NCBI GenBank assembly: GCA_011799875.1
Contig: CM022303.1
Location: 294,450,362 to 294,514,361, forward strand
Reading direction: 5' to 3'
Source: Thinopyrum elongatum
Taxonomy: Eukaryota > Streptophyta > Magnoliopsida > Poales > Poaceae
DNA length: 64,000 nucleotides
This document shows positions 44,848 to 57,500 of the stretch, piece by piece. A model generated the notes under the pieces. It was not told the origin of the DNA and made no database searches. It worked only from the letters and a program-made list of their open reading frames with translations. The first letter of the stretch is position 1, and each line of letters starts with the position of its first letter. The position numbers were made by a program, and so were the translations under genes.

Positions 44848-46581
44848 ATGAAGAATCTGAAAGATACAAAGACCAAGATCGTTCCCTCTAGGACGAGGGC
44901 AGGTAAGGAACTGCCATCACACTCTGCACTTGATTCACTTTCTGTTTTGAGTAGACTTGCAACACCACCACATGCTATTAATCCTGATAAGTCACAAGTT
45001 ATTGATGATGCTACTTCTATGAATGCTACTCATGATGATGCTAGTACCTTGCTTGATGATGATGTGCCACAAGGTGACTTTCTTGATGAACAAATTGCTA
45101 GAGCTAAAGAGAATGAAATTGTTGAAACCGATGATGTACTTGAAACTGAAAATCTTGAAACACTTGTTAGACCTAGCTCTCCTAGATATGAATTGCCTAA
45201 GGTACCTAAAGGTTATGTTATGGATGACGAGACAGCTAGAGATTTTCTTGCTTGCAATGATAGAGATGATCTTAAGAAATTATTATGCAAACTGAAAGAG
45301 AAATCTTTGAATGCTAGAATGAAATGTGATCCTAAGTTTGCTACTTCACCTATCTTCATTGATGATAAGGATTATGAATTCTCTGTCGATCCAGAGTTAA
45401 TTACTTTGGTTGAATCTGATCCTTTCCATGGTTATGAAACAGAAACTGTTGTGGCACATCTCACTAAATTGAATGATATAGCTACCCTTTTTGCCCATGA
45501 GGATAAAATTCGCTACTACTATATTCTCAAGTTATTCCCGTTCTCATTAAAGGGTGATGCTAAGACTTGGTACAATACTCTTGCTCCTGGTTGTGTGCGT
45601 AGTCCCCAGGATATGATTTATTACTTCTCTGAAAAATATTTTCCTCCTCATAAGAAACAAGCTGCCTTACAGGAAATATTTAACTTTGTGCAAATTGAAG
45701 AAGAGAGTCTCCCACAAGCTTGGGGGAGGCTTCTCCAATTGCTAAATGCTTTGCCTGGTCATCCTCTTAAGAAAAATGAAATACTTGATATCTTCTATAA
45801 TGGACTAACCGATGCTTCTAGGGACTTCCTAGATAGTTGTGCTGGTTGTGTTTTTAGGGAACGAACTGTTGAACAAGCTGAGGAATTACTGAATAATATA
45901 TTGAAAAATTATGATGATTGGACTTTTCCTGAACCACAGCATAAACTCACTCCAAAGAAGAGGGGTATTTTATATCTCAGTCCTGAAGATATGCAAGAGG
46001 CAAAGAAATCCATGAAGGAAAAAGGTATTAAGGCAGAGGATGTTAAAAATTTACCTCCTATTGAAGAGATACATGGACTTGACACACCACCACCCAAGGT
46101 GGTAGAGGTAAATTCTTCAATGAAATTCAATGAAAGGGACAATCCTTATAATATGCATCCTAGTCAATGCCTTTATGAGTTTGATAATTACATTAGAAAG
46201 CAAGATCACTTCAATGAAAATGTTATGAAACAATTGAAATATAATTCTGATATGATTGCTCGCTTGAGTGACTTGTTATTTAGAATCACCAATGATGTTA
46301 GAGGTGTAGGAAAACATGCCTCTATGGTTCAAACTCAACTAGAACAAGTTGCTAAATCCCAAAGAGAGTTGCTAGATGAAATGAATAATAATATAAATGA
46401 CTTTGCTGTTAGAGTAGCAACTAGAGGAGGTAAAATGACTCAGGAACCACTTTATCCTGTAGGACACCCTAAAAGAATTGAACAAGATTCTCAAAGAATT
46501 AATGTGGATGCACCTAGTCCTTCTAAAAAGAAGAAGAAAAAGAAAAATGGTAGGACTTTGCATGCCTCTAGTGAACCTTAA
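44848..46581 (+). CDS. gag of the first Athila-lineage element
   Basis: 577-residue frame from ATG 44848 (MKNLKDTKTKIVPSRT). The retrotransposon gag domain lies around residues 205-335 (YYYILKLFPFSLKGDAKTWY, QEIFNFVQIEEESLPQAW). A helical region follows at about 430-530, then a lysine run (KKKKKKKNGR) before the end. Gag would build the particle. It ends at a TAA (46579-46581) where the second copy at 63511-63516 has a sense codon, so the original frame continued into protease. No zinc knuckle is visible, which is usual for this lineage. Confidence 0.85.
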   Translation: MKNLKDTKTKIVPSRTRAGKELPSHSALDSLSVLSRLATPPHAINPDKSQVIDDATSMNATHDDASTLLDDDVPQGDFLDEQIARAKENEIVETDDVLETENLETLVRPSSPRYELPKVPKGYVMDDETARDFLACNDRDDLKKLLCKLKEKSLNARMKCDPKFATSPIFIDDKDYEFSVDPELITLVESDPFHGYETETVVAHLTKLNDIATLFAHEDKIRYYYILKLFPFSLKGDAKTWYNTLAPGCVRSPQDMIYYFSEKYFPPHKKQAALQEIFNFVQIEEESLPQAWGRLLQLLNALPGHPLKKNEILDIFYNGLTDASRDFLDSCAGCVFRERTVEQAEELLNNILKNYDDWTFPEPQHKLTPKKRGILYLSPEDMQEAKKSMKEKGIKAEDVKNLPPIEEIHGLDTPPPKVVEVNSSMKFNERDNPYNMHPSQCLYEFDNYIRKQDHFNENVMKQLKYNSDMIARLSDLLFRITNDVRGVGKHASMVQTQLEQVAKSQRELLDEMNNNINDFAVRVATRGGKMTQEPLYPVGHPKRIEQDSQRINVDAPSPSKKKKKKKNGRTLHASSEP

Positions 46582-47620
46582 ATAGAAAAACCTCCTGATG
46601 ATGATAATGATGTTTCTATCTCTGATGCTGAAACTCAATCTGGTAATGAACATTCACCTAGTGCTAATGAAAAGATAATGATGATGTTCATGAAGATACT
46701 CAACCAGACAATGATAAACAACTAGATAATGATGTTGAGATAGAACCAGCAGTTGATCTTGATAACCCACAACCCAAAAATAAAAGATATGATAAAAGAG
46801 ACTTTGTTGCTAGAAAACATGGTAAAGAACGAGAACCATGGGTTCAAAAACCCATGCCCTTTCCACCTAAATCAACTAAGAAGAAAGATGATGAAGAATT
46901 TGAACGCTTTGTTGAAATGGTTAGGCCAGTCTTTTTGCGCACTCGTTTGACTGATATATTAAAGATGGCCCCTTATGCAAAGTACATGAAAGACATCATC
47001 TCTAATAAAAGAAAAATACCGGAAGCTGAAATCTCCACCATGCTTGCTAATTATTCTTTTAAGGATGGAGTACCTAAAAAACTTGGAGATCCTGGAATAC
47101 CAACTATACCTTGCTCCATCAAAAGAAATTATGTGAAAACTGCTTTATGTGATTTAGGAGCTGGTGTTAGTGTTATGCCTTTCTCTTTATATAAAAGACT
47201 TGATTTGAATAAACTCACACCTACTAAAATATCTTTGCAAATGGCTGATAAATCAACTGCCATACCTATCGGTATTTGTGAGGATGTGCCTGTTGTTGTT
47301 GCTAATGTTACTATCTTGACTGACTTTGTTATACTTGAGATGCCCGAGGACGACAACATGTCGATTATCCTTGGTAGACCCTTTTGAATACTGTAGGGGC
47401 AGTTATTGATTGCAATAAAAGCAAGGTCACTTTTCATATCAATGGTAATGAGCATACAGTGCACTTTCCGAAGAAACAATTCCAAGTGAATGGTATTAAT
47501 GTTATTGAAAAATCTTCGACAATCACTATTGGAAGTTTTCAACTACCTCTATCTAATGCCAAAAAGAAATATGAAATGCTTATTGTGGGGGACATGCATA
47601 TCCCCGTTGAGGTAACTTAG
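46582..47620 (+). pseudogene. gag C-terminus and aspartic protease, frameshifted
   Basis: After the premature TAA a frameshift occurs near 46672 (one base lost relative to the second copy). Frame 46854-47387 contains conserved PPYAKYMKDII-like sequence and the protease motif DLGAGVSVMP (about 47152-47181), followed by the ILGRPF flap-side motif. A lost T in the run at about 47382 causes a stop; the frame resumes at 47384 and ends at 47620 (HIPVEVT). The protease would cut Gag; no polymerase follows, though this is where pol should start. Confidence 0.82.
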
Positions 47621-47928
47621 TGTTTTACGAAAGTTCTTCGGTTTCGTACTAATCGAAAGTGGTTGTTAATAAGACTTGATCAACCTTATTAATGAATCAT
47701 TTTTGAGAGGTATGAAGTTGATGAATTTAGTAGGCACTACCTTCTGCTCCCAACTTTTATTCTCTGTTTTTCTTAGTTAAATAAAATAAAATGCCTTGTT
47801 TTGTCTATTTTCTGATTTTCTCGTGCAATAAAAAATGACCCAAAAAAATAAAACTTCTCATAATGCCCTGAAAATTTAATACAATTTTTTTCTGAATATT
47901 TAAGAATTTGTTATGCAAATAACATCAG
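47621..47928. other. Non-coding spacer where pol would be expected
   Basis: AT-rich, with 'aaaataaaat' and 'ttctgattttc' runs and no reverse transcriptase motif in any frame. It looks like a real spacer rather than a decayed pol. Confidence 0.6.
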
Positions 47929-48060
47929 AGGGGGTGCTCCAGGTGGGCACAACCCACCTGGGCGCGCCAGCAGCCCCAGGCGCACCCTGGTGGGTTGTGG
48001 TCCCCACGTGGGCCCCCTCACTTATCCCTTTAGCCCATTTCATCACCTACCTCCAGAAAA
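47929..48060 (+). promoter_or_regulatory. Internal copy of the LTR GC-rich hairpin upstream of ORF-1
   Basis: Arms at 47944-47968 (GGGCACAACCCACCTGGG and onward) and 47979-48000 match the hairpin in the LTR promoter. It is followed by C/T-rich leader-like sequence (CTCTCTCTCTCGTG at about 48073) and then, some 300 bp on, ORF-1. A role as an internal promoter is inferred. Confidence 0.5.
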
Positions 48061-48367
48061 AATTCACCATTGCTCTCTCTCTCGTGTTCTTGCTCTCAAA
48101 CCCACGGATTTTGATCTCTTTGCTCGAAGCTCCGTTTCTGAAACTGTTTCCGAGAATTGCTACTTGGTATGTGACTCCCCCGTTTGTCCAATTAGTTTTT
48201 GCTTTAGTGGATTATATCTTGAATAATTAGCTACTCTTGGTGCTGCTGTAGATGAGCTTGCATGTTGAATTCTTAGAGTTCTAAGTAGTTTGAATGCTCA
48301 ATATGGCCTCTATACATCCCTATGAGTAGTTGCTATCAATCTTGTGAAGTTTCGTTAATAAAATTTT

Positions 48368-49425
48368 GTGGCCAATTTTTTCTCCAAAAATTTGTACGCA
48401 TATATGATGAACTTATTTGGAAGGAGTTCTTCGAGGCGAAGGTCCTCGGAGGCATCTTCTAGTATTGACTCAACCCGTCAGTCTTATGTTGAACCAAGTG
48501 CAAGTTCAATATGGGATGCCGCTACCAAATCATGTTTATGGCCGTGCAACAATTTCATGTTGAGTGCAGGTATTAAAGAAGAATTTGAGCAATATGTCCA
48601 CAATGCCGAGCTCGGCCCCTACATTCAAGATAAGTGCAACCAGTACCTCAGTCTCACAAAATCATTTACTAAAGAGTTTAAATTTCATCCTCGTGAGTCT
48701 AGGGTTTCGTTTAAACTTTATGATCAGTCAGTCACTATGCCTCTAGATGCATTCTGTGTTGCATGTAAAATTCCATATTGGGGTTTGATGGACGAACCAC
48801 CAAGGGTTGAGTATGATTTAATTTTATCTAGTATTTGCTACGATGAGAATAGAGGGGTGACGCAAGGTAGAATAAAAAGTATTCATTTCCCCTCCATTCA
48901 ATACTTTATACTGTTTAATGGAAAATGCATCGTAGGCAAACAAGACTGTAGTACACTTTGTACTCCTGACTTGAGCCTCATTCATACTGCTCTCACCGGT
49001 GTTAAATGTTATAACCTTGGAGCGATTGTTGCACGCAGATTGCAACACAACGCTGGTAGTGGATATTTTTATGGTGGGATTTATGCTTCACGTTTAGCAA
49101 AGGAGCTGGGTGATCACCTTGGCCAAATGACCCCATCTTACCCACTTAGTACTTAGACTTTGATGCCACGAAACGCCATAAGTTCCTTACTGGAGAAATC
49201 CATGATTATACTTATAACCTATTGTTCAATAAAAAGTCCGTTGTGGACACCTTTTGGCCTGCACCTGCTCTCTTTGATTTTCACAGCAAGGGAAGGTATT
49301 ATGTTCTTGAGAGCGAGGCACGCGCACACAACGCAAAGGTTGTGGCTGCTCGGCAGGCTGAGGAGGCTGCGCCAAGAGCCTCCGTGAGCTATCACTCCGA
49401 CTATTACACAGGCTACAGACGGTGA
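48368..49425 (+). pseudogene. ATHILA ORF-1-like gene, frameshifted
   Basis: Frame 48368-49156 (262 residues) followed by a shifted frame to 49425. The protein has a serine/arginine-rich N-terminus and then conserved wheat ATHILA ORF-1 (PF03078-like) stretches: LSAGIKEEFEQYV, YDQSVTMPLDAFCVACKIPYWG, RGVTQGRIKSIHFPSIQYF and GAIVARRLQHNAGSGYFYGGIY. The downstream frame adds FNKKSVVDTFWPAPALFDFHSKGRYY. The function of this family is unknown; it occupies the position of env-like genes. The first ATG may really be the inner one at 48403 (MMNLFGRSSSRR). A one-base change near 49150-49220 breaks it. Confidence 0.82.
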
Positions 49426-49448
49426 TTACCAATCTAGGCCAAAAGCCT

Positions 49449-49462
49449 AAGCTTGGGGGAGT
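49449..49462 (+). other. Second polypurine-tract-like site, 24 bp after ORF-1
   Basis: AAGCTTGGGGGAGT, identical over 14 bases to the tract that precedes the 3' LTR (60186-60199). It could be an internal plus-strand priming site or a relic. Confidence 0.6.
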
Positions 49463-50743
49463 ACGTATTTGCACCGACATTACATTCATGTTCACACATT
49501 TCATTCCAATTATCGGTGTTCACACTTTTTCATTGTATCATCCATGCTAGATTTATTTTCTCGTTTTCTTCTTGTGTGTTTGAAAAACTTCGAAAAATCC
49601 AAAAAATGTTGCTTGTTTCTTTTTGGTTTTTCTTTCTAGTGTAGTTAGTTGTAGTATTAAAAAGAAAACCCAAAAAGATTTCCTTGTTCTTCTTTTGCTT
49701 GTTAGGAGCTCTCCCGTGTAAATAATTTTTCTCATTTTTGTTTTTCTCTTTAAATTGCCTTGTTCAAGAAAAACTAAAAACTCCAAAAACATTTCAGTGT
49801 GTTTCTCTGAATTTCTTTTCTTTTTATTGAGTCATACCGAGCGGAAGACCGCGATGAAATGTTGAGTGGCTCTCATATGCATTATTGTTGATCTAACGAA
49901 GAGCCCAAATTACCTTGTCTTCTCCTTTGAATAAAATGTTTGCAGATTCCAGCTTAGTCCATGGCACTCTTGCACTATTATTATTTTCATATCATTCGAT
50001 CATGCAAGTGAAAGGAAATATTGACAATATTTGATGAACTGGTTGCGGTAGAGAGAAATGGGTATGAACTCAACTTGTTCTGTTTTTGTAAATATGTTTA
50101 ACCTAGTATCCATGATTCAGCCTATTATGACCAAACATGTTTGCAATGATAATTAGAGATTGTAGTTTCTCATGCCATGCTTAAGTAGCTAGGAGTGGAT
50201 AATGATTTATCTTGGATGTCAACATGCATTAAAATGATTGTGATGTGGTATGATGATATGGTATCCACCTCCGAATGTTCGAGTGGCATGACTTGGCACA
50301 TGTTCATGCATGTAGTTGAATCAAAACCAACATAGCCTCTATGATATTTATGTTCATGGTGTTCATATCCTACTCATGCTAGTATCCAATGTTACTTATG
50401 CATAATGCATGTTCATGACCGTTTTCGCTCTCTAGCTGGCCGCTTCTCAACATATTTGCTAGCCTTCGCCTGTACTAAGCGGGAATACTGCTTGTGCATC
50501 AAAATCCTGAAACCCAAGTTATTCCAGATGAGTCCACCATATATCTACCTATATGCAGTATACCCTGCCGTTCCAAGTAAATTTGCATGTGCCACCTCTA
50601 AAAACTTCAAATAAACATCCGTTTTTGTGTGTGGATTGTTCATAAAGTGACAGGAGGTAGTCAGTATCTTCCATGCTAAGCGGGTTATTATCATGATGAG
50701 TGTTTATTCACTCGTCCTTGCACGAGAGGGGCGGTAATAGGGA
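49463..50743 (+). other. Non-coding 3' region of the Athila-lineage element, left of the nested insertion
   Basis: AT-rich with T runs. No supported gene. It ends in the target duplication AGGGA (50739-50743) and resumes at 59408. Confidence 0.65.
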
Positions 50744-53700
50744 TGTGACGCCCCCGATTCAATCGTACACTAATCATACACGCAAACATGTACGATCAAG
50801 ATCAGGGACTCACAGGAAGATATCACAACACAACTCTAAAAATAAATAAGTCATACAAGCATCATAATACAAGCCAGGGGCCTCGAGGGCTCGAATACAA
50901 GTGCTCGATCATAGACGAGTCAGCGGAAGCAACATATCTGAGTACAGACATAAGTTAAACAAGGTGCCATAAGATGGCTAGCACAAACTAGGATACAGAT
51001 CGAAGAGGCGCAGGCCTCCTGCCTGGGATCCTCCTAAACTACTCCTGGTCGTCGGCGGCGGCCTGCACGTAGTAGTAGGCACCCTCGGTGTAGTAGGGGT
51101 CCTCGAAGGTGGCGTCTAGCTCCTGGGCTCCAGCATCTGGTTGCGACAACCGGGTATAGAAAGGGGAAAAGGGGGGAGCAAAGCAACCGTGAGTACTCAT
51201 CCAAAGTACTCGCAAGCAAGGATCTACACTACATATGCAATGGTATCAATGAAATGGGTAGTATCTGTGGACTGAACTGCAGAATGCCAGAATAAGAGGG
51301 GGATAGCTAGTCCTATCGAAGACTACGCTTCTGGTAGCCTCCATCTTGAAGCATATAGAAGAGAGTAGCTGGTAAGTTCACCAAGTATCATCGCATAGCA
51401 TAATCCTACCCGACGATCCTCTCCTTGTCGCCCTGTGAGAGAGCGATCACCGGGTTGTATCTGGCACTTGAAAGGGTGTGTTTTATTAAGTATCCGGTTC
51501 TAGTTGTCATAAGGTCGAGGTACAACTCCGGGTCGTCCTTTTACCGAGGGACACGGCTATTCGAATAGATAAACTTCCCTACAGGGGTGCACCACATTAC
51601 CCAACACGCTCGATCCCTCTGGCCGGGCACACTTTCCTGGGTCATACCCGGCCTCGGAAGATCAACACATCGCAGCCCTACCTAGGCCTAACAGAGAGGT
51701 CAGCACGCCGGTCTAAATCCTATGCGCGCAGGGGTCTGGGCCCATCGCCCATTGCACACCTGCACGTTGCGTGGGCGGCCGGTGAGCAGACCTAGCAACC
51801 TCCATTACAAAGGAAGTCGCGTTACGCGGTCCAACCCGGCGCGCGCCGCTCAATCACTGACGTCTAGGAGGCTTCGGCTGATACCACGACGTCGAGTACC
51901 CATAACTGTTCCCGCGTGGTGGTTAGCGCGTATAGGCTCATAGCCAGACTCAGATCAAATACCCAATCTCGTTAAGCGTGTTAATTTGAAGTAACCGCGG
52001 ACGCCGACCAGGGCCAGGCCCACCTGTCTCCTAGGTGGTCACAACCTGCCCTGTCGCTCCGCCACAAAGTAACACTCGGGGGCCGTCGGGAACCTAGGCC
52101 CACCTCTGCCTGGATGGAACCACCTGCCCCTTCAGCCCCCATCTCCGAACAGAAACATAGGTAATGTAAAAGTATATATTATATGATATAAACACGTGAT
52201 CACCTCCCGGAGTGATCACGGCCCAGTAGTATAGCATGGCAGACGGACAAGAGTGTAGGGCCACTGATGTAATTCTAGCAACCTATACTAAGCATTTAGG
52301 ATTGCAGGTAAGGTATCAACAGTAGTAGCAAAGATAGGCTATGCAGAAGAATAGGATTAACCTAAAGCAGTAACATGCTACACTACTCTAATGCAAGCAG
52401 TAGAGAGAAGGAATAGGCGATATCGGGTTGATCAAGGGGGGGGGGCTTACCTGGAAGCTGTGTCGAGAGAGAAGGGTCGTCGACGTAGTAGTCGTTCACG
52501 GCAGCGTCGTCAGCAGTCTCAGCGTCTATCGAGAGAGAAGGAGGGGGGGAGGAAACAGTAAATACAAAGCAAACAATGCTACACAAAGTATGACATGACA
52601 ATATGCAGTGCCGGGTGTGTTCTAACGTAGGGTTGCACGTTACCGAGAAAGGGGGATCCCATCCGGGAAAGTTTTCCCGGTTCCGGACATTTGTCAGACA
52701 GATGACCGGAGGGGGACGGTTGCATGTTCGCTATGTTAGGGACGTGTGATGGACGAACGGACTGCGTATTCGGATTCGTCTCGTCGTTCTGAGCAACTTT
52801 CATGTAGAAAGTATTTTCATTCGAGCTACGGTTTATTTTATATTAATTTTTAAAGATTTAAATAATTTTGAAATTATTATTAATTAAATTAATTCGAAAA
52901 TAGAAATATGACTCCAGCATGATGTCAGCGTGACGTCAGCAGTCAACAGGACAGTTGACTGGGTCAAACTGACGGTGGGTCCCGCCTGTCAGTGACTGTT
53001 AGTTAATTAACAGTAGTTAATTAGGTTAATTAATCTTAATTAGTTAATTTAAACAGGGTTAATTAAATTAATTAATTAATTATTATTATTATTTTTACAT
53101 TTTTTTTAATTCCCCTTTTTTTTTAAATGCTCTGTGGCAGGGCCCCCTTGTCATAGGCCCCTGGGGGCGGGGCCCATTTGCCATAGGCCCCAGGGGCCAT
53201 AGCGGGCGGAGGCTAGCGGGCGTGGCCGTGGGTGCCCGATGGGCGCGAGCGCCGGGCGCGCCGGCGAGCAAGGCGGCTGCGGCGCAGGCGTGCGAGGGGC
53301 GAGGCACGAGCGGAGCAGTGGGGGGTGGCGGCCGCGGCGCGGAGCAGGCGGTACGGCACGGGCAGCGGAGAGTCACGCGGGGGCCGGCGAGCAGCTGCAG
53401 TGGGGGCGACGAGCGCGGGCTAAGGGGGGTAGCAGTGGCGTCGACGGGCGCGGCCGGCGAGCGGAAGACGCGGGCAAGCGGCTGGGCGTGCGGGAGGGCG
53501 CTGGGGCAGGGGGAACACGGGAGCGAGGCGGGCGCGCAGACGCGCGCCGGGTTGCGGTCGACGAACGGCGAGCAGGGCCGCGACGAGCAGAAGTCGCGAG
53601 CGCGCACAGGGCTTGGCGGCGGAGCAAGCAGCAGTAGGTGGCCGCAGCGGGCGGGGCCAGCGGAGGACGGCGTCGCGGGAGGGAGAAGAGGCCGGGGCGC

Positions 53701-54520
53701 GGTGGCGACGAGCGGCTCAGGTGCGGGCGACGACGGCAGACAACAGAGAAAGGGGGAAAACGGGGATCGAGGGGCGCGCTCACCCCCGTTGCAGGGGAAC
53801 ACCGGCGAGGCGCGGGGGAGTCCGTCGGGGAAGGGGGGGCGAGGAGGCGGCGGCGAGGCGGCTCCGGGGACGGCGAGCGGCGGCGTCAGGCGGCTCAGGC
53901 ACCCGATCCAGAACCGTGGGGGGGGGAAAGTGGGGGGTCGGGGCTGGGGATGGTGCGGTCGGGGGGTTAGGGTTTCAGGGGGAGCGGGGGGTTAGGTAGG
54001 CCCTAGGTTGGGCCGGCCTCGTGGGCGGCCAGCTAGGCCGGTTGGCCCAGTTGGGCCAGGGGTTTTCTTTTGTTTTCTTTTTGTTTTCTTTTTTTTTGTT
54101 TTAATTATTTTCAGTTTTGTTTTCTTTTAGTTCCTTTTTAATTTTAGTTTTATAAAAATTACAACTAGCCCCTTAATTAGTTTTATTAAATATGCCACTG
54201 CCATAAAAAGGTTTAACCCCAAATAAAATAGCTAAAGATTTTATAAAACACAAAAGGCATTTAATTATTTGTTTTTGCTACTGTTTCATTCATCTTATAG
54301 TATTTGAATATTTTATAAAGGTGTGGTTTCTCCACCATAATTACCTATGCAATATTTGGTTCACTCCGAACATTTCAGTTTTAATATTTGAAAACTTTTA
54401 TTGTTTGCTTGATTTTGAATTTGAATCGGTTTCGAACTAACGCGAGATTAGCAACAGTAATCGAAGTGACGTGGCATCATTAGCAGAGGGTTACTATAGC
54501 TTAACTATCCGGGCATCACA
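50744..54520 (-). repeat. 3' LTR of the LARD-like element (3,777 bp)
   Basis: Starts TGTGACGCCCCCGATTC and ends CCGGGCATCACA on the plus strand. Bases 53110-54000 are extremely GC-rich with frames open on both strands (53222-53995 plus, 53095-53802 minus). Bases 54060-54480 are AT-rich and match 58930-59360 nearly base for base. A G run lies at about 52434-52447. Confidence 0.88.
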
Positions 54521-54532
54521 ATTCTCCTCCAC
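54521..54532 (-). other. Polypurine tract of the LARD-like element
   Basis: The minus strand reads GTGGAGGAGAAT directly before the 3' LTR. Confidence 0.75.
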
Positions 54533-57500
54533 TACAAGAAATCTCCTCCCGAGATTTAAGCAGGGAAGTAAGGGGGAAAGTTCTGGTTACGAAATTTCTA
54601 ACGGATCCCTTTGTTCTGGGTTGCCCTTCTCGAATAAGTCGATCTATTACATTGGTGTCTTCATTTCTCTGCTTCGATGCATCATGATGAAGTTGTCATC
54701 CTTTCTTCAGGAACTCCATCGTACTTACGAATAGGTAAGGGGCAGCTTGACAACGATAGGATGCTATAAGGGGTAATCATCTGGGGTTATCCCATGAATG
54801 AACAGGTGAGTATCTCTCGAGTTGAACAAATGAAACACATCGAGAGCAAGTAAGAAGGTATAATAAGTTCTAAGCGGACAGACTATCGTTCGATGTCTGA
54901 AAAAGAGTGTGTAAGGGGTTCAGAGCATCGAGATTAAGTATTACATCTGATACCAGAATTGATGACCTCTAGGCAGGTGGCCCGTAAATTACATACGAAG
55001 TCAAGCGCGAGGAATAACTTTGGCAGCAGGGGTGTACAGGAGAGTCAGGTTTCGATCCTGTGGAATTGTGGGTTATGGGCCCACCATGTGGGTTAAAAGT
55101 AGGAAGGGTGGTGATGTCTTGCACGATCATGTAAGCAAGGCGTGTTAGAGGATAGCCTGTCGGCAACAACATCGGTACCAAGGGCGAGGGACGAAGAGAA
55201 CCCTTTTCCTGCTCGTTGAACGAGGCGGACCAATAGGCAAGGTTCTCGTCCATCGGGGGTTACCGGAATGTCATCAACAAAAGCAACAGGGTCTTACTGA
55301 CACGGTTGTACACCAAGGTGTTTACATAAGCAGAAGAATATTACTGCTTAGATCATATGGATCACAAGAAAGGTTAAACAAAACAATGGAAAGGAAAAGT
55401 GATTAGTAAACTAATCCGAACAATGGAAGGAAAATGTGGTTACAATCGAGTATCAAGAGTATATCTTTCCCATCCATGTCAGGACAACAAGCAGACGACC
55501 ATTTAAGTAAAGGGGCAAGGGATTTCATGATGTTACCCATACAACAGTGTTTGGATAACTGATAAGGAAATTTTAGGGTTGTGCTTCAAAATGTTTTTGT
55601 TAAAAATCGGAGTACCACAGATGACATGGTCTTCGAGCAAAGGTTGGACTATGGATACACAAGGGATCCATCAGGAACAACTCAAGAATAAGTCTTACAA
55701 TTTCCTCCTGGAAGAATGGCTATTCTTGCAAAAGAAAGAAACTATAATAATAAGTCCTCCAGCCAGGTGTGCTAGGCATGACATCACCTAACCGGGTCAT
55801 CAAAGGACCAATATTATAACTCCGGGAATTATGTTCCAAACATTATGTTTGACCGAGATTCAGATCTGATTGGTGTCAAGATACCTCAGACTCAAGATGC
55901 CAGGGAAGAAAAGGTGCAACACAAATTGTCGAGATGACATTGTAAGATTCTCGGGAAATGAGCTATAGGAGCGGGTTCCCGAAACAATAGTTCATCATTA
56001 AACCAAGGAGAGGATGAGGAGGTGGCTGATGGACTCAGCGACAATTCATCGAGAATTCCACAAGGATGGATTTCCACAATTATGTGAACAAGGAGATGCA
56101 ATATGACAATTCAAATGATATAATGTTGTATGCCCGAGGAAAACATACACCATTAATCATTAGTTGAAAGGTGTGACCGAAATATGACCTTAGGCAGCAA
56201 GATCAATGTTAGAGTGACGATTCAATAATCAACAGTCTAAGAACGAACTGTCGATCGTTAACATTCAAAGCAATAGGGTTGCCAGAAGTACAGAATCCAA
56301 GCAGCACCGCTTGTTAGATGGTATCCCGGTTAGAATCAACACGGGGACCAAGAAAGAATGGTGACGGTGAGAAGTATCACTATGCCAAGAATTTTCAAAG
56401 AGGTGAAGCAATCCTCACAACATACTCGGCATAAAGGACAGTAATACTTCAAGGTAGAACATAATGCAAACAGGATAGCAAGTTGCATCCATAACACGGA
56501 CAAGCTCGCGATGAAAAGAAGTTCAGGGTGTTGTCGATGATAACAAAAAGCATCGAGGGCAAGGAGGGTATTTCTCAACATGAACACAGTTGACATCTCG
56601 AAAGAAGTCAAAGTGTTGAAGGTGATCCGACACATTTGCTGGGAGGTTTCAAGAGGACGCAATCAAACAGCGACGGCGTCAAGAAGGGAATGACGACGTG
56701 AAAGTCATAGGAACAACAAGTAAGATGCAAGCTCAGAATCAAAGTTGCCTTTCAGAACAAGAAACATAATGTTGAAAGCTCGACGTAAGTCATGCTCGCA
56801 CTCTGAAGAATTTGTGCACCGAAGAAGGTCAAGGTAGCACAATCAAAGATAGCAAGATAAGGGTGTAGCCGATGGTCTAGGACGACATGACTGAGTTTAA
56901 ATTTCCCAGTAACAATTACTAGGGGTATTTGAATTTTAGAGCGGATTTGATTTACTAAACGGTGTCCTCGGTTGACGGCAACCTAGAACCCGTAGAGTGA
57001 TTACGACCAGGAAAGTTATTACTTCAACAAGTTAGTAAGATGCCGTGCAAAGGCATGATATCCTCGAGATACCACGGGTAAAACTCGAAGGTAGAACATG
57101 ATAGAAGTTGAACTGGGTCGTTGACCTGCGATAGCAGATACTTTAACCTTGTCAAAAATAGACGAGGCACTGGAATGGTTTCCTTTCAGAAATATATTAA
57201 ATAAAGTTAGCATGGTTGGAACCATAGCTGCAAGGGATCCAATTCAATGACACCGAAAGAATTATTCAAATGATTAAATATTCTTGCAAGAAGCTTTCAT
57301 GATAAGCTCCACATCGAGTCCATGGGCAAGAACACAAAGGTTCGGGGTCGACTCCCACTTCTTCAATGCATAGCATTTCATTCGGTTCTCATCTTCGAAG
57401 AAGTTGTAGAATTGAAAAGTATCTGGTAAAACACCAGAAGAGAATGTCTTGTGTAAACTTTCGGGTTCACACGATTTAGGGAAGGTATATGTTCATCCCA

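Noticed and set aside
53095..53999. Several long frames on both strands (up to 257 residues)
   Set aside because: They overlap each other on both strands within an extremely GC-rich LTR, are low in complexity and show no domain; stop codons are rare there by composition.
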